Assembly: GCA_945827465.1 (NCBI GenBank)
Contig: CALZOH010000061.1
Location: 1 to 14,564 of the forward strand
Direction: 5' to 3'
Source of the DNA: an uncultured Prevotellaceae bacterium
GTDB taxonomy: Bacteria > Bacteroidota > Bacteroidia > Bacteroidales > Bacteroidaceae
Length of the DNA stretch: 14,564 nucleotides
The notes below the pieces were generated by a model. That model made no database searches. It was not told where the DNA came from and saw only the letters and a list, made by a program, of their open reading frames with translations. Shown here in pieces: positions 1 through 6,456 of this stretch. Both the position numbers and the translations under genes were made by a program. Position 1 is the stretch's first letter; each line of letters begins with the position of its first letter.

Positions 1-48
1 TATCAGAACTTCGGGTAGGATTGCTCTGAGCAGTTGGTCTGGTTTCAT
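1..48 (-). CDS. Start of a probable IS transposase gene (partial, runs off the left edge)
   Basis: Reading the minus strand from the ATG at 48 to the window edge gives 16 open codons, MKPDQLLRAILPEVLI. The pattern of a few polar residues followed by LLRAILPEVL resembles, from memory, the N-terminus of ISAon1/ISL3-like transposases common in Bacteroidetes. No Shine-Dalgarno sequence is seen. A nine-codon ORF starting at 78 ends in an ATGA overlap with this start and could be a leader. The remaining coding sequence lies outside the window, so neither family nor intactness can be confirmed. It could also be an unrelated protein start. Confidence 0.4.
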   Translation of the reverse strand, partial: MKPDQLLRAILPEVLI

Positions 49-128
49 GTCGCAATGATAACACTTATACTCATGATATTTTCCTCGCCAACCGGGAAAA
101 TCCGCTGACCCATGATTTTCAATAGACC
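1..128 (-). mobile_element. Possible terminal part of an insertion sequence
   Basis: The 80 bases upstream of the transposase-like start contain no gene. A GGGTCTATTGAAAATC sequence on the minus strand (128 to 113) is a plausible inward-reading terminal inverted repeat of an ISL3-like element. The opposite end and the target duplication are not in the window, so this boundary is inferred. The site lies just beyond the tRNA-Pro terminator, a position that would not damage any gene. Confidence 0.3.
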
Positions 129-155
129 CTCAATAATACATTCATCACTATATAC

Positions 156-184
156 AAAAATCGGCAACCAAAATGGTTACCGAT
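156..184 (-). terminator. Intrinsic terminator of tRNA-Pro
   Basis: On the minus strand a 10-bp stem (184-175 with 169-160, one G-T pair, 5-nt loop) is followed directly by a T run (159-156). It begins five bases after the tRNA-Pro 3' end. Confidence 0.8.
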
Positions 185-188
185 CATG

Positions 189-261
189 TCGGAAAGAGGC
201 GACTCGAACGCCCGACCCCTACGTCCCGAACGTAGTGCGCTACCAACTGCGCTACTTTCCG
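189..261 (-). tRNA. tRNA-Pro (anticodon CGG)
   Basis: The minus strand folds into a complete 73-nt cloverleaf. The acceptor stem is CGGAAAG/CTTTCCG with discriminator A. The D arm carries AGTTGGTA, and the anticodon stem CTACG/CGTAG encloses the loop TTCGGGA, giving anticodon CGG, which reads CCG proline codons. The T arm is GGGCG-TTCGAGT-CGCCT. The first pair is C-G, as is typical of tRNA-Pro. The 3' CCA is not encoded and must be added after transcription. The gene is divergent from tRNA-Phe. Confidence 0.95.
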
Positions 262-272
262 TTTTGCGACTG

Positions 273-280
273 CAAAGTTA
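273..280 (-). promoter_or_regulatory. -7 box of the tRNA-Pro promoter
   Basis: TAACTTTG on the minus strand fits the Bacteroidetes primary-sigma -7 consensus TAnnTTTG. It lies 12 nt before the mature tRNA 5' end, which leaves a leader of a few bases. I see no clear TTTG at -33. Confidence 0.7.
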
Positions 281-332
281 CATCATTTTTTTCGGAAATC
301 GAGATATTATCTTAGAAAAATCCTTCAAAAAC

Positions 333-364
333 TTTGGTCAGTCTAAAAAAAGGTCTTACTTTTG
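333..364 (+). promoter_or_regulatory. tRNA-Phe promoter
   Basis: A TTTG at 333-336 and TACTTTTG at 357-364, with a 20-nt spacer, match the Bacteroidetes -33/-7 consensus. The -7 box ends 17 nt before the mature tRNA. Bases 361-374 (TTTGCAGTCGCAAA) are identical to the corresponding stretch of the divergent tRNA-Pro promoter. Confidence 0.8.
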
Positions 365-381
365 CAGTCGCAAACACGAAA

Positions 382-454
382 GGTGCCTTAGCTCAGTTGG
401 TAGAGCATCGGACTGAAAATCCGTGTGTCCCCTGTTCGATTCAGGGAGGCACCA
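382..454 (+). tRNA. tRNA-Phe (anticodon GAA)
   Basis: This is a 73-nt cloverleaf. The acceptor stem is GGTGCCT/AGGCACC with discriminator A. The D arm is GCTC-AGTTGGTA-GAGC. The anticodon loop CTGAAAA (413-419) gives GAA at 415-417, and the T arm is CCCTG-TTCGATT-CAGGG. The outermost anticodon-stem pair is T408 opposite T424, a mismatch; the other four pairs are intact. CCA is not encoded. The gene has its own promoter and terminator. Confidence 0.95.
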
Positions 455-467
455 CTTTCAAGAGTGG

Positions 468-501
468 ATCCTGCATCATCCCGATGCGGGATTTTCTTTT
501 T
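468..501 (+). terminator. Intrinsic terminator of tRNA-Phe
   Basis: A 10-bp stem (468-477 with 483-492, one T-G pair, 5-nt loop) is followed by a T-rich tail at 493-501. It separates the tRNA from xseA. Confidence 0.85.
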
Positions 502-560
502 AAAGAGTATTTACCCTACTTTAGCTCCCAACTCCTTTTTCTTCATCTGTAAGACAATCC

Positions 561-1889
561 ATGAGATACAATTTATCAACTTCCTCAAATGAAAATAGCG
601 CCATGTCGTTACTTGAGTTGAACTCTCTAATTAGAGAACTCATTGAAACACAATTTTACGACTGCTATTGGGTTAAAGCAGAATTAAGTGAGGTGAGAGT
701 TTCAAGCAAAGGGCATTGCTTTCTTGAACTCATTCAAAAAGCTCCTGATCGTACTAAGCTATTAGCTAAAGCACGGGCCGTCATCATGGCCGACCTCTTT
801 CCATTACTTCAATTAGATTTTGAAGCACAGACCGGACAGCATTTTCAGGCCGGACTGGAAGTAATGCTTCTTATTAGACCCACATTTAATGAAGTATACG
901 GATATTCACTCATTGTAGAAGAAATAGACGCTTCATACACATTAGGTGACATGGCTCGAAGACGTAAAGAAATCTTGGAGCAATTGGCAAACGAGGGCGT
1001 TATTGATATGCAAAAAGAGCTCACTCTACCCATACCGATCGAACGCATTGCCATTATATCATCACCCACCGCAGCCGGTTATGAAGACTTCTGTCACCAT
1101 ATAGAATCACACGCAGGCAACTTTCGCTTTAAAATGCAACTATTCCCAGCCATGATGCAAGGGGATGAAACGGAGTCGAGTATCATTGAAGCCTTAGACA
1201 AAATTGTCTCTGAAGAAGAGGCATGGGATGTTGTAGTTATTATACGCGGAGGTGGAGCGGTGAGCGACCTGAATAGCTTTGAAACATACAACTTAGCTTT
1301 CCACTGTGCACAATTTCCACTTCCGATCATCACAGGTATTGGCCATCAACGCGATATGACGGTCATTGACCACGTTGCCCATACACACTTGAAAACTCCA
1401 ACCGCAGTAGGAGATTTCATCCTCACGCAAAGGCAGCAGGTTGCAAACACATTAGAAGAATTAACACATAGACTAGAAAAAGCAACTGGTTGTTATCTGG
1501 AAGAGCAACGTGAGAAATTAACCCTACTTGGAAGTCGATTCGAGTGGTTTGCGCTTAACTTTAGAAAAAGTAACGAGCAAAAGATTGACAACTATTTTAC
1601 AATAATAGAACAACAAATCTATAAGATTATCGCTCTTGAAAAAATAGAGTATCAGTATAAAGAGCAACACTTACAGAATCTCACTGACAATATATTCAAT
1701 CAATGCCGACACTTCATAGAATTGACAGAAGAGAAAATCAGGCTTTCCGACCCAAAAAGAATTCTGGAAATGGGCTACAGCATCACATTATTCAATGGCC
1801 ACGCCATCAGCAACCCTGCCGACCTAAAAACCGGTGACGAGTTGGAAACCCGATTTAAAGAAGGAACTATAAAGAGCATCGTAAAATAA
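561..1889 (+). CDS. xseA: Exodeoxyribonuclease VII large subunit
   Basis: This is the catalytic subunit of ExoVII, a cytoplasmic nuclease that degrades single-stranded DNA to short oligonucleotides in repair and recombination. The 442-residue length is normal for the family. The N-terminal part (about 16-125) reads as the OB-fold DNA-binding domain, starting SLLELNSLI. The nuclease domain carries IIRGGGAVSDLNSF (227-240), GIGHQRD (259-265) and HTHLKTPTAVGDF (274-287). A charged, helical coiled-coil region follows (about 290-400). A second in-frame ATG at 603 (residue 15, directly before SLLELN) matches the shorter N-terminus usual in Bacteroidales and may be the true start. No Shine-Dalgarno sequence precedes either. 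A degenerate -7 box (TACTTTAG, 517-524) lies upstream. xseB follows after 11 bases. Confidence 0.95.
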   Translation: MRYNLSTSSNENSAMSLLELNSLIRELIETQFYDCYWVKAELSEVRVSSKGHCFLELIQKAPDRTKLLAKARAVIMADLFPLLQLDFEAQTGQHFQAGLEVMLLIRPTFNEVYGYSLIVEEIDASYTLGDMARRRKEILEQLANEGVIDMQKELTLPIPIERIAIISSPTAAGYEDFCHHIESHAGNFRFKMQLFPAMMQGDETESSIIEALDKIVSEEEAWDVVVIIRGGGAVSDLNSFETYNLAFHCAQFPLPIITGIGHQRDMTVIDHVAHTHLKTPTAVGDFILTQRQQVANTLEELTHRLEKATGCYLEEQREKLTLLGSRFEWFALNFRKSNEQKIDNYFTIIEQQIYKIIALEKIEYQYKEQHLQNLTDNIFNQCRHFIELTEEKIRLSDPKRILEMGYSITLFNGHAISNPADLKTGDELETRFKEGTIKSIVK

Positions 1890-1900
1890 ATTCTACATAA

Positions 1901-2107
1901 ATGAAACAACCAAAACTTACTTATCAGGAAGCACAAAAAAGACTGGAAGAGATAGTTAGAGAAATTGAATCAAATGAACACGATATAGATCGACTCTGCG
2001 ACCAGTTGAAAGAAGCAAAAGAACTAATTGCCTTCTGCAAAGAAAAACTCTACAAGGTAGAAGAAGAAGTAAAAACCATTCTTAATAAAAATGGTTCTGA
2101 AGAATAG
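1901..2107 (+). CDS. xseB: Exodeoxyribonuclease VII small subunit
   Basis: This 68-residue subunit binds the large subunit along its coiled coil; several XseB copies per XseA make active ExoVII. The sequence has the family signature near the N-terminus (LTYQEAQKRLEEIVREIES, 6-24). A second helix rich in E, K and L (about 32-60) follows, matching the usual two-helix hairpin. Eleven bases separate it from xseA, with no promoter or terminator between, so the two are co-transcribed. The stop codon sits in a small tandem run of AATAG units (about 2103-2117). Confidence 0.95.
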   Translation: MKQPKLTYQEAQKRLEEIVREIESNEHDIDRLCDQLKEAKELIAFCKEKLYKVEEEVKTILNKNGSEE

Positions 2108-2136
2108 AATAGAATAGTAACAACTATCTACACATG

Positions 2137-2182
2137 AGAAAACATCCGCAACACCTTAACCGGGGCATTGCGGATGTTTTCT
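2137..2182. terminator. Bidirectional terminator between xseB and the TPR gene
   Basis: A perfect 15-bp stem (2137-2151 with 2168-2182) has a 16-nt loop. The stem ends are A/T-rich, giving a T run on each strand. It lies between convergent genes ending at 2107 (plus) and 2220 (minus) and can serve both. Confidence 0.85.
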
Positions 2183-2219
2183 ATTCGCACCTCATCAAAT
2201 AAGGTACACTTACGTTATC

Positions 2220-3686
2220 TTATTTCTTCAACTGAGATAGAACATTCTTAATTTGAGTAGCCAAACCGTCATTAGGCGAAATAGCCAATACCTTTTCAGC
2301 ATAAGCTAAGCTATTATCGTAATCGTCGGTCTTGAAATAGTAGAATGTCATATAACGCAAACATTCCACACGCTTTGAGTCATAAGAATTATCCTTACCT
2401 TCCAAACGCTTCATTGCCTCTGCATACTGCTGCATAGAAACTTCGTTGGGCGATTCAGGATCAAGCATGGCATTGATACGTGCACTCCAGAACGGACCAA
2501 GATAACTCTCATCTTTTGCTGCAACTTCCTTAAACAAAGCATCACCAGCCTCGATAAAATGTTTCTTCTGCTCATCAGTGATCGTCGTATCTGCCAAAGC
2601 GGTATAATAGATACGTCCCTTATTGTATCTTTCAACCAAACTTTCAGGATTTACCTTATCAATATATTTCTGATAAGCATCGGCGGCTTCATCATATTTA
2701 CCGGCGTTGAGATATGCATCACTCAAATCCTTCATCAAAGCAGTCTTCTTTTCATCAGGAGCCATTTCAATAGCCTTGGTATATGCAACGGCAGACTTCT
2801 CCATATTGTTCAACTTAGACTGCAAGAGACCTTCATACTTATAGTCACTGAAGTTGTAAAGAGTATCCGCATATTGACCAAAGAAAGACTTTGAAGCCTC
2901 CTCAGCCTCTTTGAATTGCTTCAATTCCACATAATCGTAGAACTTCATACGATTCAAACTGATTTCTTTTGGAGCCTTAGCGATAATGGCATTAACGACT
3001 TTCAAAGAACCAGCATAATCCTTATTCAAGAACTGAACGATGGCAAATTCTGTAGCAGCTTCAACATCATCTTCAAGTTTAACAGAATTGAAATACAATT
3101 TGTAGGTAGAGTTTGCCTTTGCTGTATCGTTCTGATGATAATAAATTGAAGCCATCGTCTTATGAATAGCCAAATCATCTGGATACTTTTCCTTGATGGT
3201 ATTCATAATTTCAAGAGCCAACTCCGGATCGATAAACTTATATACTTTTACCAAGCTAAAATAAGCTCTCTTGTCGTTTTCATTAATCATACGAGCCTGT
3301 TCGTAACTACCGGCAGCCTCTCCATATTTGTTCTGAGCATAGTAAGAGTCACCCTCGAGAAGAACAGCGCTTACAGATTTGCTATCACGATCGTAAGCCG
3401 CCTTGGCAAAGACAATAGCCTCATCATAATTTTCATTCTTAAAGAAGTATTGTCCGATTGAAAGCAACATGCCTTCATTTTTCTTATACTTCTTAACAAT
3501 TGCTTTCTTCTGCGCTTCCATCTGCTTTGCATTTCCGCTCTTTGAAACGGTCAGATAAGCTTGCGCATCTTGCTGAGCTTCGGGTGTTATGGGAGGAACA
3601 TCATTTGCTGACTGAGCAAATGAAAGATTCAAGCTGCATGATAACAGCAGTCCTGCAGCAAAAGATAAAATTCTATTCTTTTTCAT
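2220..3686 (-). CDS. Periplasmic TPR-repeat protein of the ExbBDD-TonB cluster
   Basis: The protein is 488 residues. An N-terminal signal sequence (MKKNRILSFAAGLLLSCSLNLSFAQS) probably ends after FA-Q; the LLSC stretch could be read as a weak lipobox, but the hydrophobic core continues beyond it. The rest is a chain of tetratricopeptide helices with motifs such as YDEAIVFAKAAYDRDSKS, YGEAAGSYEQARMINENDK and YDEAADAYQKYIDKV. TPR arrays act as protein-binding scaffolds, and no catalytic motif is visible. The start is placed at 3686 because an upstream in-frame GTG at 3710 lies inside the -7 promoter box. Genes of this kind commonly follow exbB-exbD-exbD-tonB-pstS in Bacteroidales, which suggests a role in the same envelope system. 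The precise function is unknown. Confidence 0.85.
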   Translation of the reverse strand: MKKNRILSFAAGLLLSCSLNLSFAQSANDVPPITPEAQQDAQAYLTVSKSGNAKQMEAQKKAIVKKYKKNEGMLLSIGQYFFKNENYDEAIVFAKAAYDRDSKSVSAVLLEGDSYYAQNKYGEAAGSYEQARMINENDKRAYFSLVKVYKFIDPELALEIMNTIKEKYPDDLAIHKTMASIYYHQNDTAKANSTYKLYFNSVKLEDDVEAATEFAIVQFLNKDYAGSLKVVNAIIAKAPKEISLNRMKFYDYVELKQFKEAEEASKSFFGQYADTLYNFSDYKYEGLLQSKLNNMEKSAVAYTKAIEMAPDEKKTALMKDLSDAYLNAGKYDEAADAYQKYIDKVNPESLVERYNKGRIYYTALADTTITDEQKKHFIEAGDALFKEVAAKDESYLGPFWSARINAMLDPESPNEVSMQQYAEAMKRLEGKDNSYDSKRVECLRYMTFYYFKTDDYDNSLAYAEKVLAISPNDGLATQIKNVLSQLKK

Positions 3687-3897
3687 TCTTAAGTTGTATT
3701 TATAGACCACAAAGTTACTATAAAAAATGGGAAAAACACACAGATTGTCACGAAGACTTTACTTTTGCAAACAAAATGTGTGAAAATGGCCCTTAATTTT
3801 CTTTGAAGCAGCAAAATACGAAGTAAATACTTTTAGTCTTTATAGACTCATCCTTCATACTTGACAGCAAATAAGTTGAGGAAACCATTATTATTCA
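3687..3897. other. Intergenic region between the PstS-like gene and the TPR gene
   Basis: These 211 bases hold no convincing gene. They contain the minus-strand TPR promoter. They also contain an opposite-facing TAnnTTTG box (TACTTTTG, 3760-3767, plus) with no known gene downstream of it. A 5-bp hairpin (AGTCT/AGACT) near 3835-3850 is too weak to call a terminator. The only plus-strand ORF after the box is a six-codon one. Confidence 0.5.
3710..3717 (-). promoter_or_regulatory. -7 box of the TPR gene
   Basis: TAACTTTG on the minus strand matches TAnnTTTG and ends 23 nt upstream of the ATG at 3686. It implies a short 5' leader and separate transcription of the TPR gene. No clear TTTG is seen at -33; a T run lies near there. 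Confidence 0.65.
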
Positions 3898-4836
3898 TCA
3901 ATCTGAAACAACTTGCTTAATATGAACAGGCATATAGGGTAACAGTTGTGACGATTTTGTTATGATTAACTGACCAGCTTGATCACTAACAAAATAATAG
4001 AAGTTCAGCCCCATCGCGCGAGTACGCGGATCAGTAGTGATCATATATAAAGTACGAGTAAGAGGATAATCACCGGTTGCGATATAATATTGAACAGGCT
4101 GATAACAGTTGTTAATGTTCTTTTCTACAGAACGGCCCACATTTACCACTCTAACACTTTGATTAAACGTAAGATTAGTTGAATCCTTCGGATTACGTAA
4201 CCAGTCAACGCCGATTATTCCGATAGCATTGCGAGTTTGAGCTACATAATTAATAACATCCTCATTTGACTTAGCATTTTTCATATTACCCTTCAGTTGC
4301 GCACCGCCACAAATGGAGTCCAACACATATCTAACGGTACTGGAATTGGGATTATCAAATACCACTTCTAAATCTCCTTTTGAATGTGCATCTTCTAATT
4401 GTTCCCAACGCGTAATCTGTCCCAACATGATCTTACGCAAATCAGATACAGACATCAGGGAATCAGGATTCTCTGGATTAATAATTAATGCTATCGCATC
4501 AAAACCAACGGGTTTAAAACGCACTTTTAGTTGGTAATTGGCAAATATAGCATCCGTTTCCTGCTGACTAAGAGGTCGAGTACTTAAAATCATCCTTACG
4601 CTATCTTTCAACATTAAATTAATAGCATCGGTTTCCGGCATATATTTTGCTTGAGGAATTGCTTCAGGATATTTGGCGTTAAATACTCGCATTTCTTCTT
4701 CAATAATTGGACGGAATGTTTCATCAACAGCAATCCGAATTTGATAATCCTCTTCTACAGGTGCCTTTTTACCTTGACTGCATGATGAAAAATAAGCGAC
4801 ACATAATAATGCTAATACAATAGGATAATTCTTCAT
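3898..4836 (-). CDS. PstS-like substrate-binding lipoprotein
   Basis: This 312-residue protein of the PstS/phosphate-binding superfamily is probably anchored in the envelope. A signal peptide ends in the lipobox FSSC, with the lipidated cysteine at 19. Family features include RIAVDETFRPIIEEEMRVF (34-52), the RMILSTRPLS strand (81-90), GFDAIALIINPENP (111-124), ITRWEQL (141-147), the ligand-loop candidate NPNSSTVRY (162-170) and GDYPLTRTLYM near the C-terminus. True phosphate-binding proteins carry a Gly-Ser-Thr loop after the first strand; here the equivalent place reads VDETF. Phosphate binding is therefore doubtful. No PstC, PstA or PstB genes accompany it. It lies downstream of tonB behind a terminator, with its own -7 box. 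It probably works with the TonB system rather than an ABC importer. Confidence 0.85.
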   Translation of the reverse strand: MKNYPIVLALLCVAYFSSCSQGKKAPVEEDYQIRIAVDETFRPIIEEEMRVFNAKYPEAIPQAKYMPETDAINLMLKDSVRMILSTRPLSQQETDAIFANYQLKVRFKPVGFDAIALIINPENPDSLMSVSDLRKIMLGQITRWEQLEDAHSKGDLEVVFDNPNSSTVRYVLDSICGGAQLKGNMKNAKSNEDVINYVAQTRNAIGIIGVDWLRNPKDSTNLTFNQSVRVVNVGRSVEKNINNCYQPVQYYIATGDYPLTRTLYMITTDPRTRAMGLNFYYFVSDQAGQLIITKSSQLLPYMPVHIKQVVSD

Positions 4837-4861
4837 TTTCTATTATTGATTGATTTTTGCG

Positions 4862-4869
4862 CAAAGGTA
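4862..4869 (-). promoter_or_regulatory. -7 box of the PstS-like gene
   Basis: TACCTTTG on the minus strand matches TAnnTTTG. It lies 25 nt before the start codon at 4836 and downstream of the tonB terminator. A -33 element is not obvious in the T-rich upstream stretch. Confidence 0.6.
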
Positions 4870-4913
4870 AAAATAAAAACGGTAAGCCTGACCACTTCGC
4901 TCTCATTTTCACG

Positions 4914-4947
4914 AAAAAAGGAGCCAACCATTATGATTGACTCCTTT
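4914..4947 (-). terminator. Intrinsic terminator after tonB
   Basis: On the minus strand an 11-bp stem (4947-4937 with 4927-4917, one T-G pair, 9-nt loop) is followed by a run of six Ts (4919-4914, partly shared with the stem). It begins 20 bases after the tonB stop and separates the exbB-tonB transcript from the PstS-like gene. Confidence 0.8.
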
Positions 4948-4967
4948 CCTATGAAATGAGAACTAAA

Positions 4968-5789
4968 TTACATCAATTCGAAGATTACGGGCACTTGGAA
5001 CCAAACCTTTACTGGCTTACCCTGCTGACGACCCGGAGAGAATTTCGGCAAAGCCTTAATTACACGGGTTGCCTCACGGTCGCAATATGTATCCAAATGC
5101 GACAACAACTGAACTTCACCTACTTCACCTGATTCTGTTACAACGAAACGTACAACAATACGTCCTTGAACACCATTTTCAGCTGAAACTGTAGGATATT
5201 TCAAATTATTGCTAATCCATTTCAGAAGAGCCTCATCACCACCGGGGAAAACAGGCGGCTGCTCTACGAAATCATATACTTTAGTATCTTCATCAGGCTG
5301 GGAAGTAATCACCTCTTTAATATCGGCAATATCCTTACCATGAACATCATCATTACCCTTTACGTCGGCAATTGAGATAGCGAGTTTACTTTCACCCAAC
5401 TCTTTCTGAGTCTTCATCTCATCTTCCTCAGCAACCTCCTCGTCTTTGGTAATCTTAGGAGCGGTAAACTTAATAGAACTCTTGATGCGCTGGGGTTCCA
5501 CACGCTTGGGCTCTATCTTTTTGATAATATTCTTATCCTTAACCTTAGCTTCTTCCAACTTGGCCAACTGTGTCACCGTGGTAACACTGGTATCAGCCTT
5601 GCGAGAGAAGACCGTATTCTTGAGGAGAACTATTACAAGAATGACAACAATGGCAATAGCCACAGAAATCAATGCTTTTGTATTACGTTGTCCCACTTCT
5701 TTCCGCAACACATAGGCTCCATAAGCCTTATTGCGGTTGGCGAACATCATTTCGCACCAATCTTTCGAGTATAAATCTATTTTTGCCAT
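4968..5789 (-). CDS. tonB: TonB energy-transducing protein
   Basis: TonB spans the periplasm and couples the ExbB-ExbD motor to TonB-dependent outer-membrane receptors. The 273-residue protein starts with the Bacteroidetes-type cytoplasmic segment (DLYSKDWCEMMFANRNKAYGAYVLR, 5-29). A single membrane helix follows (about 39-57). A charged linker rich in K, E and P (about 65-175, with EPKRVEPQR) leads to a C-terminal TonB domain (about 178-273). That domain has the hallmarks QPPVFPGGDEALLKWI, LKYP, GRIVVRFVVTESGEV and LPKFSPGRQQGKPVKVWFQVPVIF. It lies 13 bases after exbD2 with no intervening promoter, so it is the last gene of the exbB-exbD-exbD-tonB transcript. Confidence 0.93.
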   Translation of the reverse strand: MAKIDLYSKDWCEMMFANRNKAYGAYVLRKEVGQRNTKALISVAIAIVVILVIVLLKNTVFSRKADTSVTTVTQLAKLEEAKVKDKNIIKKIEPKRVEPQRIKSSIKFTAPKITKDEEVAEEDEMKTQKELGESKLAISIADVKGNDDVHGKDIADIKEVITSQPDEDTKVYDFVEQPPVFPGGDEALLKWISNNLKYPTVSAENGVQGRIVVRFVVTESGEVGEVQLLSHLDTYCDREATRVIKALPKFSPGRQQGKPVKVWFQVPVIFELM

Positions 5790-5802
5790 ATATTATACTG
5801 TA

Positions 5803-6444
5803 TTATTCGGTAGCTGCGCCGGCAGCGGGATTAGTACCATTTGTCTTGTAATATTCAATCATTTCCTTATCGAAATCTTCGATAGCAACGATTACATACT
5901 TACCTATGTCACATATCTGCATCTCATTAAGACAAGCAATCAGGTTTTCATAAGAACCCTCGTCAGTACCTTTGATAATGACATTGGGCACACCCTTTTC
6001 ACCACGAATCTTTTCGATTTCATCGTCAAGTTTTTTCTTAGCCTTTTTCTCAGCAAAAGCATCACTTGAGATGGTCTGATTATATTTTTGGCGAAGAGCT
6101 TTCACCTTCTGAATGGCCACCATGTTACGTTTCAGCAACAAATCACGGAGTCCACCCTGCTTATCTGAATAATTTGCTTCTTTCAGAGAACCCATTTCAG
6201 GAATACCTTCGTAATAGTAAACCTTATTATCCTTGTCGAAGATAATGGTAATAGCTTCTGAAGCCTTCACTTTGTTCTGCTGTTCCTCCTTAATATCATC
6301 CTTGTTCGAAGGCATGTTAATTTCCATCGACTTGGGTTTAATCAAAGAAGTACAGAGCATAAAGAAGGTGATGAGCAACATCATCATGTCCACCATAGGC
6401 GTAAAGTCTACGCGAACAACTTTCTTTTTCTGTTTTGTCTTCAT
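5803..6444 (-). CDS. exbD: ExbD-family biopolymer transport protein, second copy
   Basis: ExbD subunits sit in the pore of the ExbB pentamer, where a membrane aspartate carries protons. This copy has a basic cytoplasmic tail and one membrane helix, VDFTPMVDMMMLLITFFMLCTSLI (12-35), with Asp19 in the expected place. At 213 residues it is much longer than the roughly 140-residue E. coli ExbD. The extra length is a lysine- and charge-rich periplasmic insert (about 80-150), before the C-terminal beta/alpha unit VPNVIIKGTDEGSYENLIACLNEM. It lies 12 bases after exbD1 and 13 bases before tonB. Its periplasmic part differs strongly from the first copy, so this is an old paralogue, not a recent duplication. 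Confidence 0.9.
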   Translation of the reverse strand: MKTKQKKKVVRVDFTPMVDMMMLLITFFMLCTSLIKPKSMEINMPSNKDDIKEEQQNKVKASEAITIIFDKDNKVYYYEGIPEMGSLKEANYSDKQGGLRDLLLKRNMVAIQKVKALRQKYNQTISSDAFAEKKAKKKLDDEIEKIRGEKGVPNVIIKGTDEGSYENLIACLNEMQICDIGKYVIVAIEDFDKEMIEYYKTNGTNPAAGAATE

Positions 6445-6456
6445 ACTATTCCTCCT

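Noticed and set aside
189..454. tRNA genes as integration site of an island
   Set aside because: No direct repeat of a tRNA 3' end, no integrase and no phage-like genes are visible; neighbouring genes are core functions.
112..552. Overlapping plus-strand ORFs of 67-76 residues across the tRNA region
   Set aside because: They run through both tRNA genes, their promoters and terminators, and resemble no protein.
2101..2117. Tandem AATAG repeat at the end of xseB
   Set aside because: Only about three 5-bp units, overlapping the stop codon; too short to treat as a functional or phase-variable repeat.
3898..4836. Phosphate ABC transporter (pst) operon
   Set aside because: Only the binding-protein homologue is present; there are no permease, ATPase or PhoU genes and the first ligand loop is not PstS-like.
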